Source: Sphingopyxis solisilvae (lineage in GTDB: Bacteria; Pseudomonadota; Alphaproteobacteria; Sphingomonadales; Sphingomonadaceae). From it: a stretch of 64,000 nt of DNA. The translations under genes were made by a program, and so were the position numbers. The stretch covers positions 62,001-126,000 of the forward strand of contig NZ_JADKYM010000007.1 of NCBI RefSeq assembly GCF_015475875.1. Reading direction: 5' to 3'. Below, in pieces: positions 9,674 to 18,526 of the stretch (the first letter of the stretch is position 1; every line of letters starts with the position of its first letter). The notes beneath the pieces were generated by a model that did no database searches, was not told where the DNA came from, and saw only the letters and a list, made by a program, of their open reading frames with translations.

Positions 9674-10336
9674 ATGTCCGACAAATTGCTGATACTTGTG
9701 GGAAGCCCGAGGCGAAACGGCAACACTGCGGCGCTCGCCGATGCCGTTCGGAAAGGGGCACTGACGGGAGGCAGCGATGTTACGCTTCGCTATCTCGACG
9801 ATCATATTTCCGCGTTTCTGCGCGACTGCCGCCAATGCCGTGGACCCGATGGCGAATGCGCCATCGATGACCGCTACCGATCGCTGTTCTTCGACGATTT
9901 CCTGCCCGCCCGCGGGGTGATTTTTTGCACGCCAATTTATTGGTATGGCGTATCCGCTCAGCTCAAGGCGTTCTTCGACCGCAGCTTCTGCTATTATGCG
10001 GCCTCCTATCCGGGGTCGCAGGATGCGCTCGCGGCGATGGCGCGCAAACGGCTCGGCCTGGTGCTGGCGTCCGAGGAAACCTATCCCGGTGTGGCACTTG
10101 GCATTATCCACCAGATTCAGGAATTTTCCCGCTACACCAATTCGGACTTCGTTGGCGTGGTGCGGGGCGCCGGGAACAGCCGCGGCGAGGTACGGCGCGA
10201 TCCGACAAACCCGGTCGGAAACGCCCAACGATTTGGCAGGGACATTTTTTCCCGGGCCTATTCCGACTACCGGTTGGAAACGCCCCGGAGTCCGCGCGTC
10301 TGGCCGGAGAGCGGCCTGACAAGCTCTTCATCTTAG
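9674..10336 (+). CDS. flavodoxin-fold NAD(P)H-dependent FMN reductase
   Basis: A 220-residue protein of the NADPH-dependent FMN reductase / iron-sulfur flavoprotein-like group. It begins with the flavin phosphate loop GSPRRNGNTAAL at residues 9-20, has a cysteine cluster (CRQCRGPDGECAIDD) near residue 53, and the TPIYWYGVSAQLKAFFDR segment that contacts the flavin ring. The ATG at 9674 follows a region with no homology. The divergent HxlR gene is its likely regulator. The last 40 residues are polar and may be a local extension. Probable role: quinone, nitro-compound or flavin reduction under stress; substrate unknown. Confidence 0.85.
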   Translation: MSDKLLILVGSPRRNGNTAALADAVRKGALTGGSDVTLRYLDDHISAFLRDCRQCRGPDGECAIDDRYRSLFFDDFLPARGVIFCTPIYWYGVSAQLKAFFDRSFCYYAASYPGSQDALAAMARKRLGLVLASEETYPGVALGIIHQIQEFSRYTNSDFVGVVRGAGNSRGEVRRDPTNPVGNAQRFGRDIFSRAYSDYRLETPRSPRVWPESGLTSSSS

Positions 10337-10409
10337 GGCGCGCGGCTGCAATGTCGGCCTGTCTAAGCCAGCTTCGATGTCTCCGGTTTTCGCCGGGGAC
10401 ATCGATCAT

Positions 10410-11225
10410 TCACGCCGCGCGGGCGAGCTCCGGCATCGCTGCGGCTTCGGCGGCTTTCGTGCCCAGCAGGTCATAGGGGTCGATGCCGTCGGCGCGCATC
10501 ATCGCGTGGACCTGCTTGTAAATTCTGGGCTCGGCGATCCCCAGCCGCTGCCGCGCCGCGTCCAGCGGTTCGGCGAGCAGTGCCTCGATATCCTGATAGG
10601 CGATCTGCTGCGCGGCGCGGCCGATCCGCTGGCCCTCACGCACCGCGCCATAGATCGGATAGCGGCGGCCGAACCCCTTGCGGATTTCGCGCGCGCCGGC
10701 CCAGGCGATGAACAAGGTGCCCCAGCTCGGCGTCTGGCTGTATGAAAAGGCGAGCACGCATTGTTCGCCCAGCGCATCGCGGCCGTATCCGGTCAGGATA
10801 TGGAACAGGTCGTGCGTGTCGCGCAGCCGGTTGCCATAAAGTTCGAGCATGTCGTCATGGCGCGGCTGGCCGTGACGGAATTTGTCGAACTCGTCGACCA
10901 GCCCCTGCGCCGTCAGCCCTTCGCGTTCCATGAAGTCGACATAGGTGCGGCCGACGCTGCCCTCGGGCAATTGGCGCAGCGTGTCATGGTCGTCGAGCAT
11001 CGCGGGCAGATATTGCCGCTCCGCCATCACCTTGCGACCGGTCGGGGTCGCGAAAAAGCGTTCGGCCGATCGCGCGAAACGACTGTCGCGCAGCGCTTCC
11101 AATATATGGAACACCTGTTCGGTGTCTTCCTTGTCGGCGATCAGCTTGCGAAAATGCCGCCATGCCTTGAGCGGGCGAAAGCCGCCGTCAGTGCGGTCGG
11201 GATGGTAGAGGGGGATGGTGTTCAT
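10410..11225 (-). CDS. Coq4 family protein
   Basis: A 271-residue protein with the Coq4 metal-binding signature HDxxH-x11-E at H138, D139, H142 and E154 (RDTHDLFHILTGYGRD). In mitochondria Coq4 organises the ubiquinone-synthesis complex and takes part in decarboxylation/hydroxylation of the ring; bacterial relatives are often found outside ubi operons. No other ubiquinone gene is nearby. The start at 11225 (MNTIPLYHPD) is chosen because upstream in-frame codons lack family features. A dyad 40-62 bases upstream closely matches one at the start of the TetR gene at 29906, suggesting control by that regulator. Confidence 0.85.
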   Translation of the reverse strand: MNTIPLYHPDRTDGGFRPLKAWRHFRKLIADKEDTEQVFHILEALRDSRFARSAERFFATPTGRKVMAERQYLPAMLDDHDTLRQLPEGSVGRTYVDFMEREGLTAQGLVDEFDKFRHGQPRHDDMLELYGNRLRDTHDLFHILTGYGRDALGEQCVLAFSYSQTPSWGTLFIAWAGAREIRKGFGRRYPIYGAVREGQRIGRAAQQIAYQDIEALLAEPLDAARQRLGIAEPRIYKQVHAMMRADGIDPYDLLGTKAAEAAAMPELARAA

Positions 11226-11264
11226 CGCGAATCTCGTTTCAAGTTCCGGTATAGCCCAGATAGC

Positions 11265-11287
11265 ATTACTGACAATAATGTCAATAG
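11265..11287. promoter_or_regulatory. candidate TetR operator upstream of the Coq4-like gene
   Basis: The sequence contains the exact dyad TGACA-ATAA-TGTCA at 11270-11283. Over 23 bases it matches the site at 29893-29915, on the start codon of a TetR gene, at 18 positions; the shared parts are TTACT, ACA and ATGTCAATAG. It lies between the divergent Coq4-like and DUF418 genes. Binding by that TetR protein is inference. Confidence 0.55.
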
Positions 11288-11362
11288 CTGAAATCGGTTG
11301 CGATAGCGCTGGACCGGTCGCCTCGATCACCGTACTAGAACGATAATACAGCGGAGGGCGGC

Positions 11363-12616
11363 ATGACAGATGTTACCGGCGAGGACAGCGCCCGATTGAT
11401 CACCCTCGACGCGATGCGCGGTTTTGCCGTCATGGGCATATTGGCGATGAACATCATTGCCTTTGCCATGCCCGAAATGGCCTATGTCTCGCCGCGCGCC
11501 TATGGCGGCGAAACGGCATCCGACATTGCCGCCTGGGCGTTCGGTTTCATCCTCTTCGACGGCAAGATGCGCGGGCTGTTCTCGATCCTGTTCGGGGCCA
11601 GCATGTTGCTCATCATCGACCGGGCCGCGGCGGGCGGGCAAAACCCCCGGTCGGTGCATTACCGGCGCATGGCTTGGCTCGCGGTGTTCGGCCTGTGCCA
11701 TTTCTATTTCATCTGGTGGGGCGACATCCTGTTCCTGTACGCCGCCGTCGGTTGCGTGGCGTTTCGTTATCGCGACTGGGAAGCGAAGCGGCTGGTCAAA
11801 CGGGCGCTTGGCCTGTTCGCGCTCGGCGTCGTGTTGACGTCGCTGTTCTTCGGGGCGCAACTCGCCGTGGCTGCCGCCGCCGACGACCCGTCCTCGCCGA
11901 TGGCTGAAGCGGGGCAGTCGTTGCGCGAGGAATATGCCGCGATCGACGACGAGGTAGCAGGCGAACTGGAACTGTTCCGCGGTCCCTATTTGCCGATCCT
12001 GCAGGACCGCCTCGACAATGCGGCCGATCCGCTGGTCATGGTGCTGATGTCCTTCTTTGAAACGCTGCCACTGATGATGCTGGGCATGGCGCTGTATCGC
12101 AACGGGTTCCTGACCGGCGCGTGGAGCAGCGGCGAATATCGGCGGATGGCGATGCGCTGGTTGCCGTCGGGGCTTGCCCTCACGCTGCTGGTGGCGTGGA
12201 TCCAGTGGCGTGCGGACTTCGACTATATCGTCGCGATCAACGCCTTTCTGGCGTGGGCGGCGCCGGGCCGGCTGATGATGACGATTGCCTATGCGGCATT
12301 GCTGATCCTGCTCGTTCGCGCCGCCGCGGGCAGCGCCTGGCTGGCGCGCGTCGCCGCGGCGGGCCGCGCCGCCTTTACCAACTATCTGGGGACCAGCATC
12401 GTGATGACCACGGTCTTTTACGGTTACGGGCTGGGGCTGTTCGGCGACGTCGGGCGCTGGTCGCTCTATCTGGCTTGCGCCGCGATGTGGGCGCTCATGT
12501 TGCTCTGGTCAAAGCCGTGGCTCGAACGCTACCGCTACGGCCCGCTCGAATGGCTGTGGCGCAGTCTGGCGCGCGGGCAGCTTCAACCGATGCGCAGGGG
12601 CACCGCCGATCAATAG
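11363..12616 (+). CDS. DUF418 domain-containing membrane protein (YeiB-like)
   Basis: A 417-residue polytopic membrane protein with about ten hydrophobic segments. The opening LDAMRGFAVMGILAMNIIAF and the FSILFGASMLLIIDR segment are typical of the YeiB/DUF418 family, and the C-terminal half carries the GRAAFTNYLGTSIVMTTVFY pattern of the DUF418 domain. The fold resembles membrane acyltransferases, but no substrate is established. It is divergent from the Coq4-like gene and overlaps the convergent Hpt gene by 7 bases. Confidence 0.88.
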   Translation: MTDVTGEDSARLITLDAMRGFAVMGILAMNIIAFAMPEMAYVSPRAYGGETASDIAAWAFGFILFDGKMRGLFSILFGASMLLIIDRAAAGGQNPRSVHYRRMAWLAVFGLCHFYFIWWGDILFLYAAVGCVAFRYRDWEAKRLVKRALGLFALGVVLTSLFFGAQLAVAAAADDPSSPMAEAGQSLREEYAAIDDEVAGELELFRGPYLPILQDRLDNAADPLVMVLMSFFETLPLMMLGMALYRNGFLTGAWSSGEYRRMAMRWLPSGLALTLLVAWIQWRADFDYIVAINAFLAWAAPGRLMMTIAYAALLILLVRAAAGSAWLARVAAAGRAAFTNYLGTSIVMTTVFYGYGLGLFGDVGRWSLYLACAAMWALMLLWSKPWLERYRYGPLEWLWRSLARGQLQPMRRGTADQ

Positions 12617-13032
12617 CCGACGGCGCGACCAAAACCGTTCGGGCGTCGCTGGACCAGCGGATTGGCCTCGCGTTCGAGCGCGCTCAACGTCTCTTCGAAC
12701 AATTTGCGTAGTTCGACGACGCGCGGAAGATATTCGTCGGGGCTGATCTGGCTTTCGACGCAGTGACGCGCGAACATTTCGATGTCCTCGGCAACCGCGC
12801 CCAGCTTTTCACCGCCGAACTGGCGCGCTTCGCTTTTCAGCGTGTGGGCGGGCATCACCATGCCGCGCGCGTCGCTCGCGCGCATCGCCTCTTCGATCGC
12901 GGCCACCGATTTGGTGCCGTCCTCGCGGAAATAGCCGAGAATGCGCACGAACGCGGCCCCCAGCTGCGTGCGGGTGGCGCGGAATTCTTCCCAATCGACC
13001 AGGATGTCGTCCAACTTCGTGTCCCTTGGCAT
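12610..13032 (-). CDS. stand-alone histidine phosphotransfer (Hpt) protein
   Basis: A 140-residue four-helix protein with the Hpt motif HTLKSEARQFGGEKLG; the phospho-accepting histidine is H63. Hpt proteins shuttle phosphate between hybrid histidine kinases and response regulators. No kinase or receiver gene is adjacent, so its partners are elsewhere; it might be a ChpT-like or general phosphorelay branch, but its length and single domain fit a simple Hpt. The tail after residue 115 is basic. Confidence 0.85.
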   Translation of the reverse strand: MPRDTKLDDILVDWEEFRATRTQLGAAFVRILGYFREDGTKSVAAIEEAMRASDARGMVMPAHTLKSEARQFGGEKLGAVAEDIEMFARHCVESQISPDEYLPRVVELRKLFEETLSALEREANPLVQRRPNGFGRAVGY

Positions 13033-13130
13033 AGCAATTCGGTCGGTGGTCCCGCCGCAGCCATGCCGGATTTGGGTAAAAAAGCCGTTACGGTGGTTGG
13101 CACCTGCGCACCGAACCGCCCCATTTTGGA

Positions 13131-13367
13131 TCAGCGGCGGACGCGCCAGCGCCCCGCCCCGTCGCCATCGTCATCGCCGCCGCCTTCGGACGTCACCGCC
13201 CAACCATGCTCGGCGGCGAGCGCCGCGACTTCGCGCGCCGCGTTCGGATCGTCGGCGATCAACACCGCCTCGGGCGCGTCGCGCATCGCGCGGGCCAGCC
13301 GGAGCGCGGGCCAGGGACAGCGCATCCCGCGCGCATCGACGACCGTCGCCGATCCCTTATTCGTCAT
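13131..13367 (-). CDS. TusA-family sulfur carrier protein
   Basis: A 78-residue protein with the TusA signature DARGMRCPWPALRLARAM; the active cysteine is C17 in the CPxP motif. TusA-like proteins carry sulfur as a persulfide for tRNA thiolation or cofactor synthesis. Its ATG lies 11 bases inside the end of der, so translation is coupled to that GTPase gene. The C-terminus has an acidic Gly/Asp run (residues 62-70) not usual for TusA. The exact pathway is unknown. Confidence 0.85.
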   Translation of the reverse strand: MTNKGSATVVDARGMRCPWPALRLARAMRDAPEAVLIADDPNAAREVAALAAEHGWAVTSEGGGDDDGDGAGRWRVRR

Positions 13368-14745
13368 AGGGGTTGCGCGAATTGCGGAAGTTGAGCCGCA
13401 CCGGTACGCCCTGAAACCCCAGTTCCTTGCGCATCCCGTTGACCAGATAGCGGGTGTAGCTGCCCGGCAGGGCATCGGTGCGGGTGCCAAAAACGACAAA
13501 GGTCGGGGGGCGCGTACGCGCCTGGGTGATGTAGCGCAGCTTGATTCGCTTGCCGCCGGGCGCGGGCGGCCGGTTGGCGTCCACCGCCCCCTCGAACCAG
13601 CGATTGAGCTTTGCCGTCGATACGCGGCCCGACCAGATCGCCCGCTGCTCGAACGCGACGCGGACCAGCGTGTCGATGCCCTTCCCCGTCGCACCCGACA
13701 CGGTAAGCACGGGGACGCCCTTCACCTGGCTCAGCCCGTCGTCGAGCGCATTGCGGACGCCGTTGAACAGCGCCGACGCCTCTTCGGCGACATCCCATTT
13801 GTTGAGCGCAACGATCAGCGCACGGCCTTCCTGCAGCACCCGGTCGGCGATGCGCAGATCCTGCGCCTCAAGCCCCTTGGTCGCATCGAGCAGCAGCACG
13901 ACAACCTCGGCAAAATCGACCGCGTGCAGCGCGTCGGCCACCGACAGCTTTTCCAGCTTGTCCTGCACCTTGGCGCGTTTGCGCATCCCGGCGGTGTCGA
14001 ACAGCTGGATTTCGTGGACCTCGCCGTCCTTTTCCCATTGCCAATCGACGCGGATCGAATCGCGCGTGATCCCGGCTTCGGGTCCAGTGATCAGCCGATC
14101 CTCGCCGATCATGCGATTGATCAGCGTCGATTTGCCCGCGTTCGGTCGCCCGACGATCGCCAGCTTCATCGGCCCCGACGGCGCATCGTCTTCGTCGTCA
14201 CCGTCGTCGTCGATTTCCGGCGAGATATCGTCCTCGGCGTCGTGCGCCTCGATGATCGGGCGCAGCGCGTCGAACAGGTCGACGACGCCCTCGCCATGTT
14301 CGGCGCTCAATGCGACCGGATTGTCAAAGCCCAGCGAATAGCTTTCCATCAGGCCGTTTTCGCCCTGCTTCCCCTCGGCCTTGTTGACCAGCAGAATGAT
14401 CGGCGTGTCCTCGCTGCGCAACCAGCGGGCAATTTCCTCGTCAAGCGGGGTGACGCCGGCGCGCCCGTCGATCATGAACAGCGCCGCATCGGCCTCGCGC
14501 ACCGCCTTTTCGGTCTGGACCCGCATCCGGCCGGGCAGCGTCGCCGCGTCCTGATCCTCGAACCCAGCGGTATCGACGATGGTGAATTTCAGCCCCAACA
14601 GTTCGGCATCGCCCTCGCGGCGGTCGCGCGTCACCCCCGGCTGGTCGTCGACGAGCGCCAGGCGCTTGCCGACCAGCCGGTTGAACAGCGTCGATTTGCC
14701 CACATTGGGGCGCCCGACAATGGCTATCGTCGCGGATCGCGACAT
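13357..14745 (-). CDS. der: ribosome biogenesis GTPase Der (EngA)
   Basis: Der has two tandem GTPase domains and acts in maturation of the 50S subunit. The 462-residue protein shows GRPNVGKSTLFNRLVG near residue 9 and GRPNAGKSTLINRMIG near residue 184, each with its DxxG and NKxD motifs, and a C-terminal KH-like domain. The ATG at 14745 (MSRSATIAIVG) follows a GAGGGA ribosome site; a longer frame to 14772 would run into a repeat. A stretch of Asp/Glu (about residues 160-172) joins the two G domains. It lies downstream of bamB, a widely conserved arrangement. Confidence 0.96.
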   Translation of the reverse strand: MSRSATIAIVGRPNVGKSTLFNRLVGKRLALVDDQPGVTRDRREGDAELLGLKFTIVDTAGFEDQDAATLPGRMRVQTEKAVREADAALFMIDGRAGVTPLDEEIARWLRSEDTPIILLVNKAEGKQGENGLMESYSLGFDNPVALSAEHGEGVVDLFDALRPIIEAHDAEDDISPEIDDDGDDEDDAPSGPMKLAIVGRPNAGKSTLINRMIGEDRLITGPEAGITRDSIRVDWQWEKDGEVHEIQLFDTAGMRKRAKVQDKLEKLSVADALHAVDFAEVVVLLLDATKGLEAQDLRIADRVLQEGRALIVALNKWDVAEEASALFNGVRNALDDGLSQVKGVPVLTVSGATGKGIDTLVRVAFEQRAIWSGRVSTAKLNRWFEGAVDANRPPAPGGKRIKLRYITQARTRPPTFVVFGTRTDALPGSYTRYLVNGMRKELGFQGVPVRLNFRNSRNPYDE

Positions 14746-14757
14746 CGATTTTCCCTC

Positions 14758-14817
14758 AATAAATAGGGACAATCCCTATTAAATAGTCCCATCAAATAGG
14801 GACTGTCCCTATTTATT
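14758..14817. repeat. REP-like palindrome in the der leader
   Basis: A 60-base AT-rich element with outer arms AATAAATAGGGAC and GTCCCTATTTATT and inner copies of the same unit (GGGACAATCCC, GGGACTGTCCC). It fills the gap between bamB and der and would be transcribed into the der leader, ending 12 bases before the der start. The unit AAATAGGGACAGTCCCTATTT resembles REP sequences seen with REP-associated transposases; that link is from memory and unproven here. Confidence 0.85.
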
Positions 14818-14826
14818 CCGTGTTTG

Positions 14827-16161
14827 TCAGCGCCAGGCCGTGATCTGGCCGTCGTCGGCCAATATATAAAGCACGTTGTTCGCGACCACCGGCGGCTGCG
14901 ACAGCGGCGATTTGAACTCGGTCGACGCCAGCAGCGTCCCGTCGGTCGGCGAAAATTCAGCCAGCGTGCCCTCGCTGTTGACGGCGATCAGGCGACCACC
15001 GGCCAGAATCGGCCCGGTCCAGCGGATCGGATCCTTTTTCTTCTTGTCGGTTTCGACGCGGAAACGCGCCAGTTGCTGCAACCAGCGGACCTTGCCCGTG
15101 TTGCGCGCGACGCACAGCAGCTTGCCGTCGTCGGTCATCGCATAGACCCACTGCCCGACCACATAGGGGGTCGAGATGCCGGCAATCGAAATTTCCCACG
15201 TCCGCTGGCCGGTGAGCAACTCATAGCTCGCCATGCGGCCGCCCTGCCCCAGCGCGAACACGCGGCCGTTGTCGATGACCGGATCGGCGTCGACGTCGGT
15301 CAGGGTCGATACCGACAACGCCATCGAGGTGCGCGCCAGCGCATCTTCCCACAGGTCACGCCCGTTTTCGTAACGATAGGCCTGGACCTCGCCCGACGAG
15401 AAGCCGGCAACGATCGTTCCCTGTCCGGCGGCGGGCGACGCGGCGCCGAACACGCTGCCAGCCTCCAGAGAGGCGGTCGCCTGCCACAACACCGCGCCGT
15501 TGGCCGCATTGAGTGCGATGATCTGGTTGTCCTGGCTGATGACATAGACGCCGCCAAAGGCGATCGTCGGCGCACCGCGCAGCGGACCAGCCGGCTTCAC
15601 CTTCCAGATGACCGACCCGTCGGCTGCATTCAACGCCGCGACATCACCGACGCCGCTAGTGGCATAAACGACATTGCCGTCCACCCCGGCGCCGCCACCG
15701 AACAACGAGTTGCGAAACTCCTTGCCGGGACTGCCGATGGCGGTGCTCCACAGCCGCGCTCCGGTATCGGCGGCAAAGGCCGTGACCACCGCATCGGTAT
15801 CGACCGCGAACAACCGATTGTCCGCCACGACCGGCGCGGCGGCAAGCCGCTGTTTGTTCGTGCTGCCCGCGATATTGGCCTGCCACAACCGGCTGCGCGT
15901 TGCACCCAGTGCGGGGTGCCCCATCGATTTCGACGCATTGCCCCCCGACTGCGCCCAAGCCGCGTTCACCGCCGGTTCGGGCAAGACCACGGCAATGGCC
16001 GCGGTGGCCGGATCGACCTTGACGCTGCTGTCATTCGACAGGATCGACACGCGCTCGCCGACCGTTGGCGTCTTGGGTCCGCCGTCACCCTTGAACACGC
16101 CACATCCGGCGAGCGGCAGCGCCAGCAGCGCTGCATAGATTCCCAAACGCGTCTTCCGCAT
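14827..16161 (-). CDS. bamB: outer membrane assembly lipoprotein BamB
   Basis: A 444-residue lipoprotein with a PQQ-like eight-bladed beta-propeller. The N-terminus MRKTRLGIYAALLALPLAGC ends in a lipobox (LAGC), so it is anchored in a membrane by lipidated C20. Repeated blades carry the pattern A.NAA.G.V.W (for example ALNAADGSVIWKVK, ALNAANGAVLWQA). BamB supports the BAM complex that inserts outer-membrane proteins. It starts one base after the upstream TPR gene, with the ribosome site GAGGAAG inside that gene, and is followed by der. Confidence 0.93.
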   Translation of the reverse strand: MRKTRLGIYAALLALPLAGCGVFKGDGGPKTPTVGERVSILSNDSSVKVDPATAAIAVVLPEPAVNAAWAQSGGNASKSMGHPALGATRSRLWQANIAGSTNKQRLAAAPVVADNRLFAVDTDAVVTAFAADTGARLWSTAIGSPGKEFRNSLFGGGAGVDGNVVYATSGVGDVAALNAADGSVIWKVKPAGPLRGAPTIAFGGVYVISQDNQIIALNAANGAVLWQATASLEAGSVFGAASPAAGQGTIVAGFSSGEVQAYRYENGRDLWEDALARTSMALSVSTLTDVDADPVIDNGRVFALGQGGRMASYELLTGQRTWEISIAGISTPYVVGQWVYAMTDDGKLLCVARNTGKVRWLQQLARFRVETDKKKKDPIRWTGPILAGGRLIAVNSEGTLAEFSPTDGTLLASTEFKSPLSQPPVVANNVLYILADDGQITAWR

Positions 16162-16162
16162 A

Positions 16163-16966
16163 TTAATTGGCTTCCTCGGCTTTGGCGGCTGCCGCTGCGC
16201 CCTGCGCGGCATTGCCTTTCTGGTCCGCGGCGCCCGGCGCCGCCGTTTTGGTTTCCGTCCCCGCGCTGGCGTCGGCCCGGTCGTCGACGGCATCGACACC
16301 CAGCATTCCCGCCATCTGCACCGACCGCGACTGCAGCGATTTGGCGACGCCCGGCAATTTGGCGATACGCCCGTACAGCGCCCCTGCCTGGTCATATTGT
16401 CCAAGCTGGTAATGCGCGGTGGCCGACAGTTCGGCAGCGCTGGCAAACCAGCTCGACGCCGGATCCTTGGCATCGACCAGCGGCTTCATGCGCGCGATCA
16501 CCGCTTCGGGTTTCAGGCTGTCATATTCGAATGCGGTCTGCCGGATCAGCGCCAGGTCGCGCAGCGCCTGGTCGATCTTTTTGTCCGCCACGATGCCGGC
16601 CATCAGCGCCGCCGCGCCCTTCAGGTCGCCATTCTGCGCCTTGATGTTCGCCTGCTGCATCACCGCCACCGCGCGATACACCGGCTCGCTGCCCGCGGCG
16701 AGCTTTTGCAGTTCGCCGTTTGCCGCTGTCGGCTGGGTGCCCGCCAGCTTTTCGAACGCCGCGATCAGCTCCTCCGCCCGCTCGCCGCGCACTGTGTCCT
16801 GATGATGGCCCCAGTAAAGATAACCGCCAAACCCCGCCAGCGCCGCCAGAACGGCTGCAATGATCCACCGGCCATAGCTGTGCATGATCGTGTCGAGCCG
16901 GTCCTTGCGAACGGCTTCATCGACTTCCTGCAACAGCGCGGCGTCATTGGTCGGGCGCAGGGCCAA
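16163..16966 (-). CDS. TPR (YfgM-like) membrane-anchored protein
   Basis: A 267-residue protein with a short cytoplasmic N-terminus, one transmembrane segment (about residues 33-52, WIIAAVLAALAGFGGYLYWG) and a periplasmic TPR_21-type helical region, as in E. coli YfgM, which assists the Sec translocon and periplasmic chaperones. The last 45 residues are a low-complexity Ala/Gly/Lys tail. It is the first gene of the operon with bamB and der, the same neighbours YfgM has in gammaproteobacteria, which supports the call. Confidence 0.87.
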   Translation of the reverse strand: MALRPTNDAALLQEVDEAVRKDRLDTIMHSYGRWIIAAVLAALAGFGGYLYWGHHQDTVRGERAEELIAAFEKLAGTQPTAANGELQKLAAGSEPVYRAVAVMQQANIKAQNGDLKGAAALMAGIVADKKIDQALRDLALIRQTAFEYDSLKPEAVIARMKPLVDAKDPASSWFASAAELSATAHYQLGQYDQAGALYGRIAKLPGVAKSLQSRSVQMAGMLGVDAVDDRADASAGTETKTAAPGAADQKGNAAQGAAAAAKAEEAN

Positions 16967-17084
16967 TCAAACCTCCATCAAACAGTCATGGCGTCGGGCC
17001 AACAGCCCGCCGCGGCTTCCTTAGCGACGGTGCGGAAAAACGCCAAGCGATTCACTCCGCGTCGCCTTTCGCGGAACGATCACG

Positions 17085-17948
17085 TCAACCGGCGTAGGTC
17101 TGATCCTCGGTCGGGAATGAACGCAACCTGACTTCGTTCGCATAATTCTGGACCGCGCCGCTGACGACCCCGGCCATATCTTCGTATTTTTTGACGAACT
17201 TGGGGACGCGCTCGAACATGCCCAGCATATCGTCGGTGACCAGCACCTGCCCGTCGCAGCGCGCCGATGCGCCGATGCCGATCGTCGGACAGGCGACCTT
17301 GTCGGTGATCTCGATCGCGATCGATTCGAGCACGCCTTCGATCACGATCGAAAAGGCACCGGCATGCGCGACCGCGACCGCATCCTCGACGATCGAGCGC
17401 GCCTCTTCCGCACTCTTGCCGCGCACGCCATAGCCGCCAAGGATGTTCACCGCCTGCGGGGTCAGTCCGACATGGCCCATGACCGGGATGCCGCGCTGGG
17501 TCAGGAATTCGATCGTCGGCGCGAGCACCTTGCCGCCTTCGACTTTCACCGCGGCGGCGCCGGTTTCCTTGAGCAACCGCGCGGCATTGTCGAACGCCTG
17601 TTCGGGGCTGCCTTCATAGCTGCCGAAAGGCATATCGACGATGACCGCGGCATGATAGCTGCCGCGCACCACCGCGGCGCCGTGCAGTGCCATCATCTCC
17701 ATCGTCACCCCGACCGTATGCGGCAGACCATAGATGACCTGCGCCAGCGAATCGCCGACCAGCAGCATGTCGCAATGCGGATCGAGCAGCTGCGCCATGC
17801 GGACGGTGTAGGCGGTCAGCATCACGATCGGCTCGCCCCCCTTGCGCTGGCGAATGCGCGGCACCGTCAGCCGCTTCATCGGCTGCGGCGTCGGATTGGC
17901 GCGGCTGGTGGACGTGTCGAGGGTGAGCGTTTTCGGGGTCGTAGACAT
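17085..17948 (-). CDS. panB: 3-methyl-2-oxobutanoate hydroxymethyltransferase
   Basis: PanB adds a hydroxymethyl group from methylene-tetrahydrofolate to 2-oxoisovalerate, giving ketopantoate for pantothenate and CoA synthesis. The 287-residue protein contains the metal-binding segment MLLVGDSLAQVIYGLPHTVG, VKVEGG, MGHVGLTPQ and the catalytic IVIEGV region. About 25 N-terminal residues before the barrel are extra and less conserved. It stands alone; panC is not adjacent. It could feed coaD, which lies 13 kb away. Confidence 0.95.
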   Translation of the reverse strand: MSTTPKTLTLDTSTSRANPTPQPMKRLTVPRIRQRKGGEPIVMLTAYTVRMAQLLDPHCDMLLVGDSLAQVIYGLPHTVGVTMEMMALHGAAVVRGSYHAAVIVDMPFGSYEGSPEQAFDNAARLLKETGAAAVKVEGGKVLAPTIEFLTQRGIPVMGHVGLTPQAVNILGGYGVRGKSAEEARSIVEDAVAVAHAGAFSIVIEGVLESIAIEITDKVACPTIGIGASARCDGQVLVTDDMLGMFERVPKFVKKYEDMAGVVSGAVQNYANEVRLRSFPTEDQTYAG

Positions 17949-18013
17949 GGCGCGCGGCTTAGCCGTTTATGCTGCGGCGCGAAAGCGACAAAGCCGCACG
18001 ATGTTATTTCTGA

Positions 18014-18042
18014 TTGACTCCATGTTAAAAATATCGGACATT
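18014..18042 (+). promoter_or_regulatory. candidate promoter of the tandem membrane-protein cluster
   Basis: TTGACT (18014-18019) is followed, after 17 bases, by GACATT (18037-18042), a weak match to a sigma-70 -10 box. The region is AT-rich compared with its surroundings and lies 33 bases before the first membrane-protein start. The downstream Xre regulator may bind here, as such regulators often autoregulate; this is inference. Confidence 0.35.
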
Positions 18043-18074
18043 GTGTTCGAATCATGAGACATGGAGATCGGCAA

Positions 18075-18494
18075 ATGTCGTTTCGCGAAAAAATCCACTG
18101 GATCGCCTTTATCGCCATGCTGCTGGCGTTCGGCTGGTATTTCCTCGCCTTCCCGTGGCGCGATGCCGCGTCGCCGGCGGCACTGTGGGCGGCGGGCGGG
18201 ATGCTGATTCCCCTGACGATCGGCATTATTGTCGTGATGACGGTGGCGACCGCGATCATGGCGATCCGCAACCGCAGCGAGGTTCATATCGCCGAGGACG
18301 AGCGCGACCGGACAATCCACTGGTACGGCACCCATCTCGCCTATTACCCGATGGTGGTCGGCACCTGGGCCGGGATCGGCCTGATCTTTGCCGAAGCCCC
18401 GCCCGCGATCCTGCTCAACCTGCTGCTCGCGATGGTGGTGATGTCCGAACTGCTGCGGATCGGATCGCAGATCTGGCTTTACCGGCGCAGTTGA
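18075..18494 (+). CDS. small integral membrane protein, tandem paralogue 1
   Basis: A 139-residue protein with four hydrophobic segments (about residues 10-27, 38-64, 88-106, 110-130). Its N-terminus MSFREKIHWIAFIAMLLAFG aligns with the starts of the next two genes (MSIVEKIGW, MNFREKTAW). A cytoplasmic loop has AEDERDRTIHWYGT, matching ADERDRAIRRRGA in paralogue 3. This DERDR loop is typical of small membrane proteins encoded beside Xre regulators. Function is unknown; partner of the regulator at 19245 is likely. The start at 18075 is preferred to an in-frame ATG at 18054. Confidence 0.8.
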   Translation: MSFREKIHWIAFIAMLLAFGWYFLAFPWRDAASPAALWAAGGMLIPLTIGIIVVMTVATAIMAIRNRSEVHIAEDERDRTIHWYGTHLAYYPMVVGTWAGIGLIFAEAPPAILLNLLLAMVVMSELLRIGSQIWLYRRS

Positions 18495-18526
18495 ACAGCG
18501 CGCTCACCGCGATCCCGGAGGTTGCC

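Noticed and set aside
13131-13694. A longer TusA-like protein starting inside der
   Set aside because: The upstream 109 codons are in a shifted frame of der and have no TusA homology; the ATG at 13367 begins the family sequence.
12763-14766. 667-codon plus-strand frame over Hpt, tusA-like and der genes
   Set aside because: It spans the opposite strand of three well-supported genes and their spacers and shows no protein family.
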